A stretch of DNA of 64,000 nucleotides from Paenibacillus piscarius (GTDB taxonomy: Bacteria; Bacillota; Bacilli; Paenibacillales; Paenibacillaceae): positions 1 through 64,000 of the forward strand of contig NZ_JAIEUI010000030.1 in the NCBI RefSeq assembly GCF_022234545.1, given 5' to 3'. Within the stretch, counting starts at the first letter, position 1, and the number at the start of each line of letters is the position of its first letter. A program made the translations under genes and the position numbers. The notes under the pieces are model-generated. The model saw only the letters and a list, made by a program, of their open reading frames with translations, was not told the DNA's origin and made no database searches. Below are positions 43,292 to 52,031 of this stretch, one piece after another.

Positions 43292-43726
43292 ATGTTGGTA
43301 CCAAAGCGCGTTAAACACCGCAAGCAACAGCGCGGTCACATGAAGGGTATGGCAAAAGGCGGAACCGAGCTGAACTTCGGCGAATTCGGTCTGCAGGCTC
43401 TGGAGCCATCCTGGATCACTAACCGTCAGATCGAAGCTGCACGTATCGCGATGACACGTTACATCAAACGTGGCGGTCAGGTCTGGATCAAGATTTTCCC
43501 GGATAAGCCAATTACTCAGAAGCCTCTCGAGGTTCGTATGGGTAGTGGTAAAGGTAACGTTGAGAAGTGGGTAGCAGTAGTTAAACCGGGCAAGATTATG
43601 TTCGAACTCGGAGGCGTGTCGGAAGAAATCGCTCGTGAAGCGATGCGTCTTGCCGCTCACAAGCTGCCTGTAAAGACTAAGTTTGTGAAACGTGAAGAAT
43701 TGGGTGGTGAAGCAAATGAAAGCTAA
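43292..43726 (+). CDS. rplP: 50S ribosomal protein L16
   Basis: L16 organises the A-site tRNA region of the large subunit. The 144-residue protein has MLVPKRVKHRKQQRG at the start and the conserved RMGSGKGNVEKWVAVV segment (~residues 82-97). AAGGAGG lies inside the end of rpsC. Its end overlaps rpmC by 11 bases. Confidence 0.97.
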   Translation: MLVPKRVKHRKQQRGHMKGMAKGGTELNFGEFGLQALEPSWITNRQIEAARIAMTRYIKRGGQVWIKIFPDKPITQKPLEVRMGSGKGNVEKWVAVVKPGKIMFELGGVSEEIAREAMRLAAHKLPVKTKFVKREELGGEANES

Positions 43727-43913
43727 TGAACTTCGCAACTTAACCACTGCCGAGATTGAACAGAAGATCGCCGGATTCAAGGAAGAGCTTTTCAATCTCC
43801 GTTTTCAATTGGCTACTGGCCAACTGGATAACCCGACTCGGATTCGTGATGTGCGCAAGGAAATAGCTCGTGCTAAAACCGTTATCCATCAAAGAGTTCT
43901 TGGGATCAGTTAA
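43716..43913 (+). CDS. rpmC: 50S ribosomal protein L29
   Basis: L29 is a two-helix protein near the tunnel exit. The 65-residue protein starts MKANELRNLTTAE and has FNLRFQLATGQLDNPTRIR. The ATG at 43716, inside the end of rplP, matches the family; a longer in-frame reading from 43692 does not. Confidence 0.95.
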   Translation: MKANELRNLTTAEIEQKIAGFKEELFNLRFQLATGQLDNPTRIRDVRKEIARAKTVIHQRVLGIS

Positions 43914-43956
43914 GTGACGGCGGATTCGTAATCCGTAATCAGGAAGGAGGCTAACT

Positions 43957-44223
43957 ATGAGTGAAGAACGTAATGCACGTAAAGTGCTGATCGGTAAAGT
44001 AGTCAGCGACAAAATGGATAAGACCATCGTAATTGCTGTTGAAACCTATAAAAAGCACAATCTGTACCACAAACGCATCAAGTCTACGAAGAAATTCAAG
44101 GCACATGATGAAGAGAATGTAGCTAAAATTGGTGATGTCGTGAAAGTCATGGAGACTCGTCCACTGTCGAAAGACAAACGCTGGAGACTGGTTGAAGTGG
44201 TAGAAAAAGCGGTTATCATCTAA
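43957..44223 (+). CDS. rpsQ: 30S ribosomal protein S17
   Basis: S17 is an OB-fold protein binding 16S rRNA early in assembly. The 88-residue protein contains GKVVSDKMDKTIVIAVE and the KIGDVVKVMETRPLSKDKRW loop. GGAAGGAGG precedes the ATG. Flanked by rpmC and rplN. Confidence 0.97.
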   Translation: MSEERNARKVLIGKVVSDKMDKTIVIAVETYKKHNLYHKRIKSTKKFKAHDEENVAKIGDVVKVMETRPLSKDKRWRLVEVVEKAVII

Positions 44224-44263
44224 GACTAGAAGCTGATCCCTTTCCGGAAGGAGGAAATTAATA

Positions 44264-44632
44264 ATGATTCAACCATTTACACGTTTGCATGTGGCTGACA
44301 ACTCTGGTGCGAAGGAACTGATGTGTATCCGCGTACTGGGTGGTACTGGACGCCGTACAGCAGCAATCGGCGATCTGATCGTTTGTTCCGTTAAACAAGC
44401 AACACCAGGCGGCGTTGTCAAAAAAGGTGATGTTGTTAGAGCGGTAGTTGTTCGTACAAAACGTTCGGTACGCCGTAAAGACGGATCTTACATCGCATTC
44501 GACGAGAATGCAGCTGTTGTTGTTAAAGACGACAGAAGCCCGCGCGGAACACGTATCTTCGGACCAGTAGCCCGCGAACTTCGCGACAAGGACTACATGA
44601 AGATCGTTTCCTTGGCACCGGAAGTTATCTAA
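44264..44632 (+). CDS. rplN: 50S ribosomal protein L14
   Basis: L14 forms part of the intersubunit bridge and the RsfS binding face. The 122-residue length is standard: MIQPFTRLHVADNSGAKE at the start and the C-terminal GTRIFGPVARELRDKDYMKI. GGAAGGAGG precedes the ATG. Confidence 0.97.
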   Translation: MIQPFTRLHVADNSGAKELMCIRVLGGTGRRTAAIGDLIVCSVKQATPGGVVKKGDVVRAVVVRTKRSVRRKDGSYIAFDENAAVVVKDDRSPRGTRIFGPVARELRDKDYMKIVSLAPEVI

Positions 44633-44689
44633 ACCATCCGTATTCGTACGGGTTCTACATGAGAAGGTCAGTTATAGGAGGTGTAATCA

Positions 44690-45043
44690 ATGCCTAGAGT
44701 GAAAAAAGTTCTGGAATCCCATAACAATAAACTGCACGTGAAAAAAGATGATGTGGTGCTTGTGATCAGCGGGAAGGACAAAGGTAAAAAAGGCCGTGTC
44801 ATCGCTGCTTATCCCCGTGAAAACCGCGTTCTGGTAGAAGGCGTGAACATGGTGAAAAAACACCAGAAGCCTAACCAGCTGAATCCGCAGGGCGGAATCA
44901 TCGAACAGGAAGCTTCGATCCATGTGTCCAACGTAATGCACATTGATCCGAAGAGCGGAAAAGTAACACGCATCGGCTATAAAGTGCTTGATAACGGTAA
45001 GAAAGTTCGGGTAGCTAAGAGATCCGGCGAGATTATCGACTAA
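44690..45043 (+). CDS. rplX: 50S ribosomal protein L24
   Basis: L24 is an assembly initiator containing a KOW motif (VLVISGKDKGKKGRV, residues ~22-36). The 117-residue length is usual for Bacillota. TAGGAGGTG precedes the ATG. Located between rplN and rplE in the spc order. Confidence 0.96.
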   Translation: MPRVKKVLESHNNKLHVKKDDVVLVISGKDKGKKGRVIAAYPRENRVLVEGVNMVKKHQKPNQLNPQGGIIEQEASIHVSNVMHIDPKSGKVTRIGYKVLDNGKKVRVAKRSGEIID

Positions 45044-45073
45044 TACAGTCCTAATGAAAGGAGGTAAAGCTTC

Positions 45074-45616
45074 ATGACAGCAAGAATGAAAGAACGTTTC
45101 TTGAATGAAATTACTCCTGCCCTGATGCAGAAGTTCAACTATACTACTGTTATGCAAGTACCGAAGATCGAGAAGATCGTCATCAACATGGGTGTGGGTG
45201 ACGCGGTTCAGAACTCTAAAGTACTTGATGCTGCAGTAAATGATATGCAATTGATCTCTGGCCAAAAGCCGGTTATCACTAAAGCTAAAAAGTCCATCGC
45301 CGGTTTCAAACTGCGCGAAAATATGCCGATCGGGGTTAAAGTAACACTGCGCGGCGAGCGTATGTATTACTTCCTGGACAAATTGATCAACGTAACGCTT
45401 CCACGCGTTCGTGACTTCCGTGGTGTATCCAGCAAAGCCTTTGACGGCCGTGGTAACTACACACTGGGTCTGAAAGAGCAATTGATCTTCCCGGAAATCG
45501 AGTATGACAAGGTAGATAAGGTCCGCGGTATGGACATCGTTATCGTAACGACTGCAAAGACGGATGAGGAATCCCGTGAGCTGCTGAATCAGCTGGGAAT
45601 GCCTTTCACAAAATAA
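45074..45616 (+). CDS. rplE: 50S ribosomal protein L5
   Basis: L5 binds 5S rRNA and contacts P-site tRNA. The 180-residue protein has MQVPKIEKIVINMGVGDA near residues 29-46 and the C-terminal segment GMDIVIVTTAKTDEE. AAAGGAGG precedes the ATG. Confidence 0.97.
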   Translation: MTARMKERFLNEITPALMQKFNYTTVMQVPKIEKIVINMGVGDAVQNSKVLDAAVNDMQLISGQKPVITKAKKSIAGFKLRENMPIGVKVTLRGERMYYFLDKLINVTLPRVRDFRGVSSKAFDGRGNYTLGLKEQLIFPEIEYDKVDKVRGMDIVIVTTAKTDEESRELLNQLGMPFTK

Positions 45617-45660
45617 GCATCATCCATTTCTCCGAAACTGTTTAGGAGGTGTCAGTCTAA

Positions 45661-45846
45661 GTGGCAAAGACTTCAATGAAAGTTAAACAACAACGCGAGC
45701 CTAAGTTCAAAGTACGTGCCTATACACGTTGCGAGCGTTGCGGTCGTCCACATTCGGTACTGCAAAAGTTCAAAATTTGCAGAATTTGTTTCCGCGAATT
45801 AGCGTATAAAGGCCAGATCCCTGGCGTGAAGAAAGCAAGCTGGTAA
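45661..45846 (+). CDS. rpsZ: 30S ribosomal protein S14, zinc-binding type Z
   Basis: S14 sits in the 30S head. The 61-residue protein has CERCGRPHSVLQKFKICRIC: Cys-x2-Cys-x12-Cys-x2-Cys, the zinc-binding C+ form (residues 24-43). The start is GTG at 45661 after AGGAGGTG. A zinc-free paralogue, if present, is not in this window. Confidence 0.96.
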   Translation: MAKTSMKVKQQREPKFKVRAYTRCERCGRPHSVLQKFKICRICFRELAYKGQIPGVKKASW

Positions 45847-45878
45847 GAAGCTTATAAACGGGAAGGAGGTTTACACAC

Positions 45879-46277
45879 ATGACTATGTCTGATCCTATTG
45901 CAGATATGCTTACTCGTATTCGTAACGCCAACACTGTGCGTCACGAGACAGTAGAAATGCCTGCTTCTACTATGAAGAAACAAATCGCGGACATCCTGAA
46001 GCGCGAAGGCTTCATCCGTGATGCTGAATTCGTTGAAGATAGCAAACAGGGGATTATCCGTATTTTCCTGAAATACGGCCCGAACCAGGAGCGCGTTATC
46101 TCCGGTCTGAAAAGAATCAGTAAACCAGGTCTGCGCGTTTACACGAAGAGCAACGAGGTTCCTCGTGTACTTGGCGGTCTGGGAATCGCGATTATCTCCA
46201 CATCTAAGGGAGTTATGACCGATAAGGAAGCTCGTCAATCAAAATCGGGCGGAGAAGTTATCTGCTACATTTGGTAA
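45879..46277 (+). CDS. rpsH: 30S ribosomal protein S8
   Basis: S8 nucleates the 30S central domain and, in E. coli, represses the spc operon. The 132-residue protein has DPIADMLTRIRNA at the start and the C-terminal IISTSKGVMTDKEARQ. GGAAGGAGG precedes the ATG. Confidence 0.97.
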   Translation: MTMSDPIADMLTRIRNANTVRHETVEMPASTMKKQIADILKREGFIRDAEFVEDSKQGIIRIFLKYGPNQERVISGLKRISKPGLRVYTKSNEVPRVLGGLGIAIISTSKGVMTDKEARQSKSGGEVICYIW

Positions 46278-46307
46278 TAAACGTCACAAGATAAGGAGGT
46301 GCAACAC

Positions 46308-46850
46308 ATGTCTCGTATTGGTCGCAAACCAATCGCAGTACCTAGCGGTGTAGATGTTACATTGAACAACGCCGTTATTACAGTAAAAGGTCCTAAAGGC
46401 ACTTTGACTCGTGAGCTTCATAAAGACATGAAGATTACAGTTGAAAATAACGAAATCACTGTTGTTCGCCCGTCGGACAACAAACTGCATCGTTCACTTC
46501 ACGGCACAACCCGCTCCGTTGTCAGCAACATGGTGAGTGGTGTGACTGAAGGCTTCTCGAAATCTCTGGAGCTGGTTGGGGTCGGATATCGTGCAAGCAA
46601 ATCCGGAGATAAAGTCGTACTGAACGTTGGTTACTCCCACCCGGTTGAAATTACACCGGAAGCGGGTATCGAGTTCGAGGTTCCTGCGAACACGAAGATC
46701 ATCGTTAAAGGGATCGACAAAGAACGCGTTGGCGCTTATGCTGCCAAGATCCGTTCTGTACGTGAACCTGAGCCGTACAAAGGTAAAGGTATCAAATACG
46801 AAGGCGAGCGTATCATCCGCAAGGAAGGTAAAGCTGGTAAGAAGAAATAA
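46308..46850 (+). CDS. rplF: 50S ribosomal protein L6
   Basis: L6 lies near the factor-binding site. The 180-residue protein has the start MSRIGRKPIAVP, two duplicated L6 folds, and the C-terminal PEPYKGKGIKYEGE. The ATG at 46308 follows AAGGAGGTG; an in-frame GTG at 46299 falls within that site and is rejected. Confidence 0.97.
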   Translation: MSRIGRKPIAVPSGVDVTLNNAVITVKGPKGTLTRELHKDMKITVENNEITVVRPSDNKLHRSLHGTTRSVVSNMVSGVTEGFSKSLELVGVGYRASKSGDKVVLNVGYSHPVEITPEAGIEFEVPANTKIIVKGIDKERVGAYAAKIRSVREPEPYKGKGIKYEGERIIRKEGKAGKKK

Positions 46851-46934
46851 CCAGCTCTACCTTAATTGTAAGATACCCCGTGCATCTTAAAGTGAAGCTG
46901 TCTACGGCAAACTGAAGGGAGTGAAAGGGAAGTC

Positions 46935-47303
46935 ATGATTACAAAAGAGGATAAAAACAAGGCCCGTCTCAAAAGACACCTGCGTGTTCGTAAAAAAATC
47001 CAGGGTACTGCTGAGCGTCCGCGTTTGAACGTATTCCGTTCTTCAAAACACATCTATGCTCAACTGATCAATGACGTGACAGGCGTTACTATCGTATCTG
47101 CCTCCACACTGGATAAAGAGCTGAGTGCTACAATCGGAAATGGCGGCAGCGTTGAAGCTGCAAGCAAAGTTGGTCAACTGATCGCTGAGCGCGCCAAAGA
47201 AAAGGGTCATACAGCGGTAGTATTTGACCGCGGTGGATACCTGTACCATGGACGGATTCAGGCTCTGGCAACCGCAGCCCGCGAAGCTGGTCTTGAATTC
47301 TAG
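46935..47303 (+). CDS. rplR: 50S ribosomal protein L18
   Basis: L18 binds 5S rRNA with L5. The 122-residue protein has a basic N-terminal tail and the conserved RLNVFRSSKHIYAQLIND, plus FDRGGYLYHGRIQALA near the C-terminus. GGGAGTG lies upstream of the ATG. Confidence 0.97.
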   Translation: MITKEDKNKARLKRHLRVRKKIQGTAERPRLNVFRSSKHIYAQLINDVTGVTIVSASTLDKELSATIGNGGSVEAASKVGQLIAERAKEKGHTAVVFDRGGYLYHGRIQALATAAREAGLEF

Positions 47304-47330
47304 AATAATTCTTAAAAGGAGGTTAACGAC

Positions 47331-47828
47331 TTGCGTGTAGATCCGAACAGTTTAGAACTGACAGAAAGAGTTGTACACATTAACCGTGTTGCAAAAGTTG
47401 TAAAGGGCGGACGCCGTTTCAGCTTCAGCGCACTTGTTGTTGTGGGCGACGGCAACGGTTATGTCGGTGCGGGTATCGGTAAAGCCGGAGAAGTTCCGGA
47501 TGCCATCCGTAAAGGCATTGAAGACGCCAAGAAAAACCTGATCCACATTCCAATCGTAGGGACTTCGATTCCTCACCTGGTTACTGGTCATTTCGGCGCA
47601 GGACGTGTTCTGCTGAAACCAGCATCCGAAGGTACCGGCGTTATCGCTGGTGGACCGGTTCGTGCGGTACTTGAATTGGCAGGCGTTGGCGACATCTTGA
47701 CAAAATCTCTGGGTTCTTCGAATTCCATGAACATGGTCAATGCTACTCTGGAGGGACTTTCCCGCCTGAAGCGCATTGAAGAAGTCGCGAAGCTTCGCGG
47801 CAAATCTGTCGAAGAATTACGCGGTTAA
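47331..47828 (+). CDS. rpsE: 30S ribosomal protein S5
   Basis: S5 contributes to decoding fidelity and the mRNA entry channel. The 165-residue protein has the KH-like segment VVKGGRRFSFSALVVVGDG (residues ~23-41; spectinomycin loop wild-type in appearance) and the GSSNSMNMVNATLEGL tail. The start is TTG at 47331 after AAAGGAGG, as in some Bacillus relatives. Confidence 0.96.
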   Translation: MRVDPNSLELTERVVHINRVAKVVKGGRRFSFSALVVVGDGNGYVGAGIGKAGEVPDAIRKGIEDAKKNLIHIPIVGTSIPHLVTGHFGAGRVLLKPASEGTGVIAGGPVRAVLELAGVGDILTKSLGSSNSMNMVNATLEGLSRLKRIEEVAKLRGKSVEELRG

Positions 47829-47842
47829 GGAGGGGAACGTCA

Positions 47843-48028
47843 ATGGCAAAGTTGCAGATTACCCTCGTTCGCAGTGTAATTGGACGTCCAGAAACACAAC
47901 GTGTTACTGTTAAGACGCTCGGCCTGCGCAAAACCAACTCGTCCGTGGTTCACAACGACACTCCTGCAATTCGCGGGATGATCAACAAAGTGAGCCACTT
48001 GCTGTCCGTTACAGAAATTGAAGGCTAA
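47843..48028 (+). CDS. rpmD: 50S ribosomal protein L30
   Basis: L30 is a small 23S-binding protein. The 61-residue product has LVRSVIGRPETQRVTVKTLGL near the start (cited as RSVIGRPETQR) and INKVSHLLSV at the end. TAAGGAGGGG links it to the rpsE stop 14 bp upstream. Confidence 0.96.
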   Translation: MAKLQITLVRSVIGRPETQRVTVKTLGLRKTNSSVVHNDTPAIRGMINKVSHLLSVTEIEG

Positions 48029-48069
48029 TCGCCTCGTATACCATTAACAAACATAAGGAGGTGCAAACG

Positions 48070-48510
48070 ATGAAGTTACATGAACTTGCTCCAGCTCCTG
48101 GATCACGGAAAGAACGCAACCGCGTGGGCCGTGGACCAAGTAGCGGAAACGGTAAAACTTCGGGCCGCGGTCACAAAGGTCAAAACTCCCGTTCCGGCGG
48201 TGGTGTGCGTCCAGGCTTCGAGGGTGGACAAAACCCACTCTATCGTCGTCTGCCTAAACGTGGTTTCATCAATCCTACCCGTAAAGAGTACGCGATTGTG
48301 AACCTTGAAGATCTGAACAGCTTTGCTGAAGGCACAGAAGTAACTCCAGAACTTTTGCTTGAAACTGGTGTTGTCAGCAACACTAAGAGCGGCATCAAGA
48401 TTCTCGGCAATGGTGAACTGGCTGTTAAATTGACTGTCAAAGCAAATAAGTTCTCTCAATCTGCGGTAGAGAAAATCGAAGCTGCCGGCGGTAAAACCGA
48501 GGTGATCTAA
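48070..48510 (+). CDS. rplO: 50S ribosomal protein L15
   Basis: L15 is an assembly protein with a long basic extension. The 146-residue protein has MKLHELAPAPGSRKERNRVG and GSGNGKTSGRG-like glycine/arginine-rich stretches (SSGNGKTSGRGHKGQ). The ATG at 48070 follows AAGGAGGTG; an in-frame GTG at 48061 lies inside that site. Its stop overlaps the secY start by one base. Confidence 0.96.
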   Translation: MKLHELAPAPGSRKERNRVGRGPSSGNGKTSGRGHKGQNSRSGGGVRPGFEGGQNPLYRRLPKRGFINPTRKEYAIVNLEDLNSFAEGTEVTPELLLETGVVSNTKSGIKILGNGELAVKLTVKANKFSQSAVEKIEAAGGKTEVI

Positions 48511-49808
48511 TGTTCAAGACGCTTAAGAATATATGGCATGTTGAAGATTTGCGCAAAAAGATCCTGTTTACCCTGTTCGTTCTGATCATTTACCGCATCG
48601 GTTCGTTTGTGCCGGTTCCCGGTGTGAACAAAGAAGTGCTGGAATCAACAAATCAGGGCGGAGACGCTTTGATGGGTCTTTTGAACACCTTCTCGGGCGG
48701 AGCGCTCAAAAACTTCTCGATTTTTGCGATCAGCATTTACCCGTACATTACGGCATCCATCATTGTGCAATTGCTCTCGATGGATGTTGTTCCTAAGTTT
48801 GCCGAATGGGCAAAGCAAGGGGAGCACGGGAAAAAGCAGCTGGCGCAAATTACGCGTTACGGCACAGTCGTGCTAGGTTTGATTCAAGCGTTTGCCACAT
48901 CTATCGGATTTAACCGGATTTATGGCACTGAGATGATTCCAAATGCAACCTTTGCGGATTACCTGCTTATCGCGATCATATTGACGGCGGGTACATCGTT
49001 CTTGATGTGGTTAGGTGAACAGATCACTGAAAAGGGAATAGGAAACGGGATCTCGATCCTGATTTTTGCGGGAATCGTCGCCGCCTTTCCGGGATATATC
49101 ACGGCTACAGCGCAATCAAGCTTCATCCAGCCGGATCAGATGTTCCTGAATATTCTTAAAGTCGTTATTGTTCTGGTCGTGATCGTTGCGATTATTGTCG
49201 GGGTTATCTTTGTTCAGCAAGGTATCCGCAAAATCCCTGTACAATACGCAAAACGCGTGGTCGGTAACAAAATGTACGGTGGACAGAATACACATATTCC
49301 GCTTAAAATTAATGCGGCTGGTGTAATTCCTGTTATCTTCGCCGTTTCATTGCTTCAATTCCCGATTGTGTTATCGAGCTTCTGGTCCACCCATGCTTGG
49401 GCTAAATGGGTCTCAGCTAATCTGGATCATACCAAGCCGCTCGGGATGCTGCTTTATGTGGTGATGATCATCGGATTTACGTTCTTCTATACGTTTGTCC
49501 AGATGAACCCGCAGCAAATGGCTGATAATATGAAAAAGAATGGCGGATACATTCCAGGTATACGTCCAGGTAAGGCTACAGAAAAGTACCTGACTAGAGT
49601 AATGTCGCGTCTGACCATGTCTGGTGCGCTGTTCCTGTCATTGATCTCTGTATTGCCTGTATTATTTGGTTCGTTGTCCGGGTTGCCGAAGCAAGTACAG
49701 ATTGGCGGTACGGCACTGCTGATCGTTATCGGTGTTGCACTGGATACTATGAAGCAGATCGAGAGCCAATTGATCAAACGCCATTACAAAGGCTTCATCA
49801 ATAAATAG
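48510..49808 (+). CDS. secY: Preprotein translocase subunit SecY
   Basis: SecY is the protein-conducting channel of the Sec system. The 432-residue protein has ten predicted membrane segments, the plug/TM2 region GALKNFSIFAISIYPYITASI and the cytoplasmic C5 loop with PGIRPG. Its ATG shares one base with the rplO stop (TAATG). A long hairpin follows it before adk. Confidence 0.97.
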   Translation: MFKTLKNIWHVEDLRKKILFTLFVLIIYRIGSFVPVPGVNKEVLESTNQGGDALMGLLNTFSGGALKNFSIFAISIYPYITASIIVQLLSMDVVPKFAEWAKQGEHGKKQLAQITRYGTVVLGLIQAFATSIGFNRIYGTEMIPNATFADYLLIAIILTAGTSFLMWLGEQITEKGIGNGISILIFAGIVAAFPGYITATAQSSFIQPDQMFLNILKVVIVLVVIVAIIVGVIFVQQGIRKIPVQYAKRVVGNKMYGGQNTHIPLKINAAGVIPVIFAVSLLQFPIVLSSFWSTHAWAKWVSANLDHTKPLGMLLYVVMIIGFTFFYTFVQMNPQQMADNMKKNGGYIPGIRPGKATEKYLTRVMSRLTMSGALFLSLISVLPVLFGSLSGLPKQVQIGGTALLIVIGVALDTMKQIESQLIKRHYKGFINK

Positions 49809-49811
49809 GCG

Positions 49812-49858
49812 ATAGGTTCCGGTGAAGTACCTGGATTCTTAGACTTCCCGGTACCTAT
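49812..49858 (+). other. Long intercistronic hairpin between secY and adk
   Basis: ATAGGT, CCGG and GAAG pair with CTTC, CCGG and ACCTAT with one mismatch and one bulged T; the loop is ~15 nt. No T-run follows. It starts four bases after the secY stop. Confidence 0.6.
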
Positions 49859-49906
49859 TGTGCTGTTTCTTGCTTGGTGTCGAACTTTTGGGGGGAGTAA
49901 AGAATC

Positions 49907-50551
49907 GTGAACATTCTATTCATGGGCCCTCCTGGGGCAGGCAAGGGAACACAAGCCTCAGTGGTTGTCAAAGAACTTGGTATTCCGCATATTTCGACAG
50001 GTGATGCCTTCCGCTTGGCCATCAAGCAAGGAACTCCGGTCGGACTGAAGGCCAAGTCATACATCGATCAAGGCTTGCTTGTACCTGATGATGTGACGAT
50101 TGGAATCGTTGAAGAACGGCTGCAGCAGTCCGATTGCGAAAAAGGTTTCTTATTGGATGGCTTTCCAAGAACCCTTTCGCAAGCGGAAGCGCTGGGAGAG
50201 ATCCTGAGCCGTCTCGGGACTTCACTGGATCACGTAATCAACCTGAATGTGGACCGCGGATTGCTGATGGCACGTCTTACGGGACGCCGGATCTGCACAG
50301 TATGCGGAACATCCTACCATCTGATTTTCAACCCGCCGAAGCAAGAAGGCATCTGCGACATTGATGGCGGCGAGCTGTATCAGCGTCCGGATGACAACGA
50401 AGAGAGTGTAGGCAAGCGTCTGGATGAGTATGATAACAAGACAGCACCGCTGCTTGCATTCTATGATGATAAAGGTCTTTTGCGTCAGGTCAACGGAGAA
50501 AACGAAATCAATGTCGTTTCTTCTGAAATTGTATCTATGCTGCGGGGTTAA
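49907..50551 (+). CDS. adk: Adenylate kinase
   Basis: Adk interconverts ATP + AMP and 2 ADP. The 214-residue long-form enzyme has the P-loop GPPGAGKGTQ (residues ~7-16) and a zinc-type LID (CTVCGTSYH ... CDIDGG): Cys-x2-Cys-x16-Cys-x2-Asp, i.e. three Cys and one Asp as in many Bacillus Adk proteins. The start is GTG at 49907 after GGGGGGAG. map follows after four bases. Confidence 0.96.
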   Translation: MNILFMGPPGAGKGTQASVVVKELGIPHISTGDAFRLAIKQGTPVGLKAKSYIDQGLLVPDDVTIGIVEERLQQSDCEKGFLLDGFPRTLSQAEALGEILSRLGTSLDHVINLNVDRGLLMARLTGRRICTVCGTSYHLIFNPPKQEGICDIDGGELYQRPDDNEESVGKRLDEYDNKTAPLLAFYDDKGLLRQVNGENEINVVSSEIVSMLRG

Positions 50552-50555
50552 TGTA

Positions 50556-51308
50556 ATGATCATCTGTAAATCCGAACAGGAACTTGTCTTCATGAGGGAA
50601 GCTGGTCGAATCGTTGCCGAGTGTCACCGCCGTATTGCTGAGGCTATCAAGCCAGGTGTAACGACCGGGGAGCTCGACAGAATTGCTGATCAATACATCC
50701 GCAGTCAGGATGCAGTGCCGTCTTTTAAAGGCTACAACGGTTTTCCTGCCAGCATTTGCGCTTCAGTAAACGAACAATTGGTGCATGGATTTCCAGGGAA
50801 ACGCAAACTGGTGGAAGGCGACATTGTGACGCTGGATATCGGTGCAGAGTACCGCGGTTATCATGGGGACTCCGCTTGGACCTACGGGGTAGGCCGCATT
50901 TCCGAAGAAGCCCAGCGTCTGCTGGATGTTACGGAAGGCTCTCTCTACGCTGGCCTGGCGTTAGTCAAACCGGATGTGCGCCTGTTTACAATCTCCCACG
51001 CCATCCAAGCATACATCGAAGATGCGGGGTTCTCCGTAGTCCGCGAGTATGTGGGCCATGGCATTGGGGCAGAACTGCATGAAGAACCGCAAATTCCGAA
51101 CTATGGCATAGCGGACCGCGGACCACGTCTGAAGCCGGGGATGGTACTCGCCATTGAGCCGATGGTTAACGCAGGGGAACGGTATGTCAGAACGCTGGAA
51201 GATAACTGGACGGTCGTTACGGTAGACGGTTCACTGTGTGCTCACTTTGAGCATACCGTGGCGGTTACGCCGGACGGCATGGAGATTTTCACAAAACTGA
51301 ATGCGTAG
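50556..51308 (+). CDS. map: Methionine aminopeptidase, type I
   Basis: Map removes the initiator Met from nascent proteins. The 250-residue protein has the metal-site segments LDIGAEYRGYHGDSAWT (Asp ligands), GHGIGAELHEEP (His), AIEPM (Glu) and FEHTVAVT (Glu). The ATG at 50556 is four bases after adk; a much longer in-frame reading from 50424 overlaps adk and is rejected. Confidence 0.96.
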   Translation: MIICKSEQELVFMREAGRIVAECHRRIAEAIKPGVTTGELDRIADQYIRSQDAVPSFKGYNGFPASICASVNEQLVHGFPGKRKLVEGDIVTLDIGAEYRGYHGDSAWTYGVGRISEEAQRLLDVTEGSLYAGLALVKPDVRLFTISHAIQAYIEDAGFSVVREYVGHGIGAELHEEPQIPNYGIADRGPRLKPGMVLAIEPMVNAGERYVRTLEDNWTVVTVDGSLCAHFEHTVAVTPDGMEIFTKLNA

Positions 51309-51319
51309 GTGATCTTCAC

Positions 51320-51628
51320 GTGAATACTGGGAGCAGCCCGCAGATTGGTCAGATCGTGAGAATTCTCAAAGGCAAGGATGCCGGAGAGGCTGCCGTTGTT
51401 ATCGCAGTTGTGGATAGCAGATTTGTATACATTGCTGACGGGGACAAACGCAAGTTTGACAGCCCAAAGAAGAAGAATATTCAGCATTTGGAGCTCATAC
51501 CCTTCATCAGCAGTGAGATTGTAGACAGTTTGGAAGAAACCGGCCGGGTCACCAACGGAAAGCTGCGGTTTGCAGTGATGAAGTACGGACAGCCCGCTGG
51601 AAAAAGTGCTAAGGAGAGAGGAGACTAA
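51320..51628 (+). CDS. KOW-domain RNA-binding protein (L14e-like)
   Basis: The 102-residue protein begins with a KOW motif (GQIVRILKGKDAGEAAVVIAV, residues ~10-30, cited in part) of the type in eukaryal L14e, and has a basic remainder. Homologues lie between map and infA in many Bacillota and are annotated only as RNA-binding. The start is GTG at 51320. infA begins two bases after its stop. A ribosome-associated role is inferred from context. Confidence 0.85.
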   Translation: MNTGSSPQIGQIVRILKGKDAGEAAVVIAVVDSRFVYIADGDKRKFDSPKKKNIQHLELIPFISSEIVDSLEETGRVTNGKLRFAVMKYGQPAGKSAKERGD

Positions 51629-51630
51629 CT

Positions 51631-51846
51631 GTGGCTAAGGAAGATGTCATTGAGGTAGAAGGAACGGTTATTGAACCGTTGCCCAACGCAACATTTAAGG
51701 TTGAGCTTGAGAATGGTCACCAGATACTTGCCCATGTGTCCGGGAAATTGCGGATGCACTTTATCCGTATCCTGACCGGGGACAAAGTGGTCGTGCAGTT
51801 ATCGCCTTATGATCTGTCAAAAGGCCGTATAACTTACCGTAAATAG
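51631..51846 (+). CDS. infA: Translation initiation factor IF-1
   Basis: IF-1 occupies the A site during initiation. The 71-residue OB-fold protein has the typical AKEDVIEVEGTVIEPLPNA start and HISGK-like segment HVSGKLRMHFIRI. The start is GTG at 51631 after AGAGAGGAG. It continues into rpmJ, the standard order. Confidence 0.97.
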   Translation: MAKEDVIEVEGTVIEPLPNATFKVELENGHQILAHVSGKLRMHFIRILTGDKVVVQLSPYDLSKGRITYRK

Positions 51847-51899
51847 ATGGGAACTACAACAAAAGTTTTGCTTCGCAGAACTTTGAGGAGGTAATTAAC

Positions 51900-52013
51900 A
51901 TGAAGGTAAGACCTTCTGTAAAGCCCATTTGCGAAAAATGCAAAGTCATCCGCCGCAAAGGGACTGTTATGGTAATTTGCGAAAATCCGAAACACAAACA
52001 AAAACAAGGTTAA
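51900..52013 (+). CDS. rpmJ: 50S ribosomal protein L36
   Basis: L36 is the smallest ribosomal protein, a zinc ribbon. The 37-residue product MKVRPSVKPICEKCKV... has CEKC at residues 11/14 and Cys27 with His33, the zinc-binding C+ form. GAGGAGG precedes the ATG; it ends at TAA 52011-52013. Confidence 0.96.
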   Translation: MKVRPSVKPICEKCKVIRRKGTVMVICENPKHKQKQG

Positions 52014-52031
52014 AGAAGGGGGTGTAGCGTA

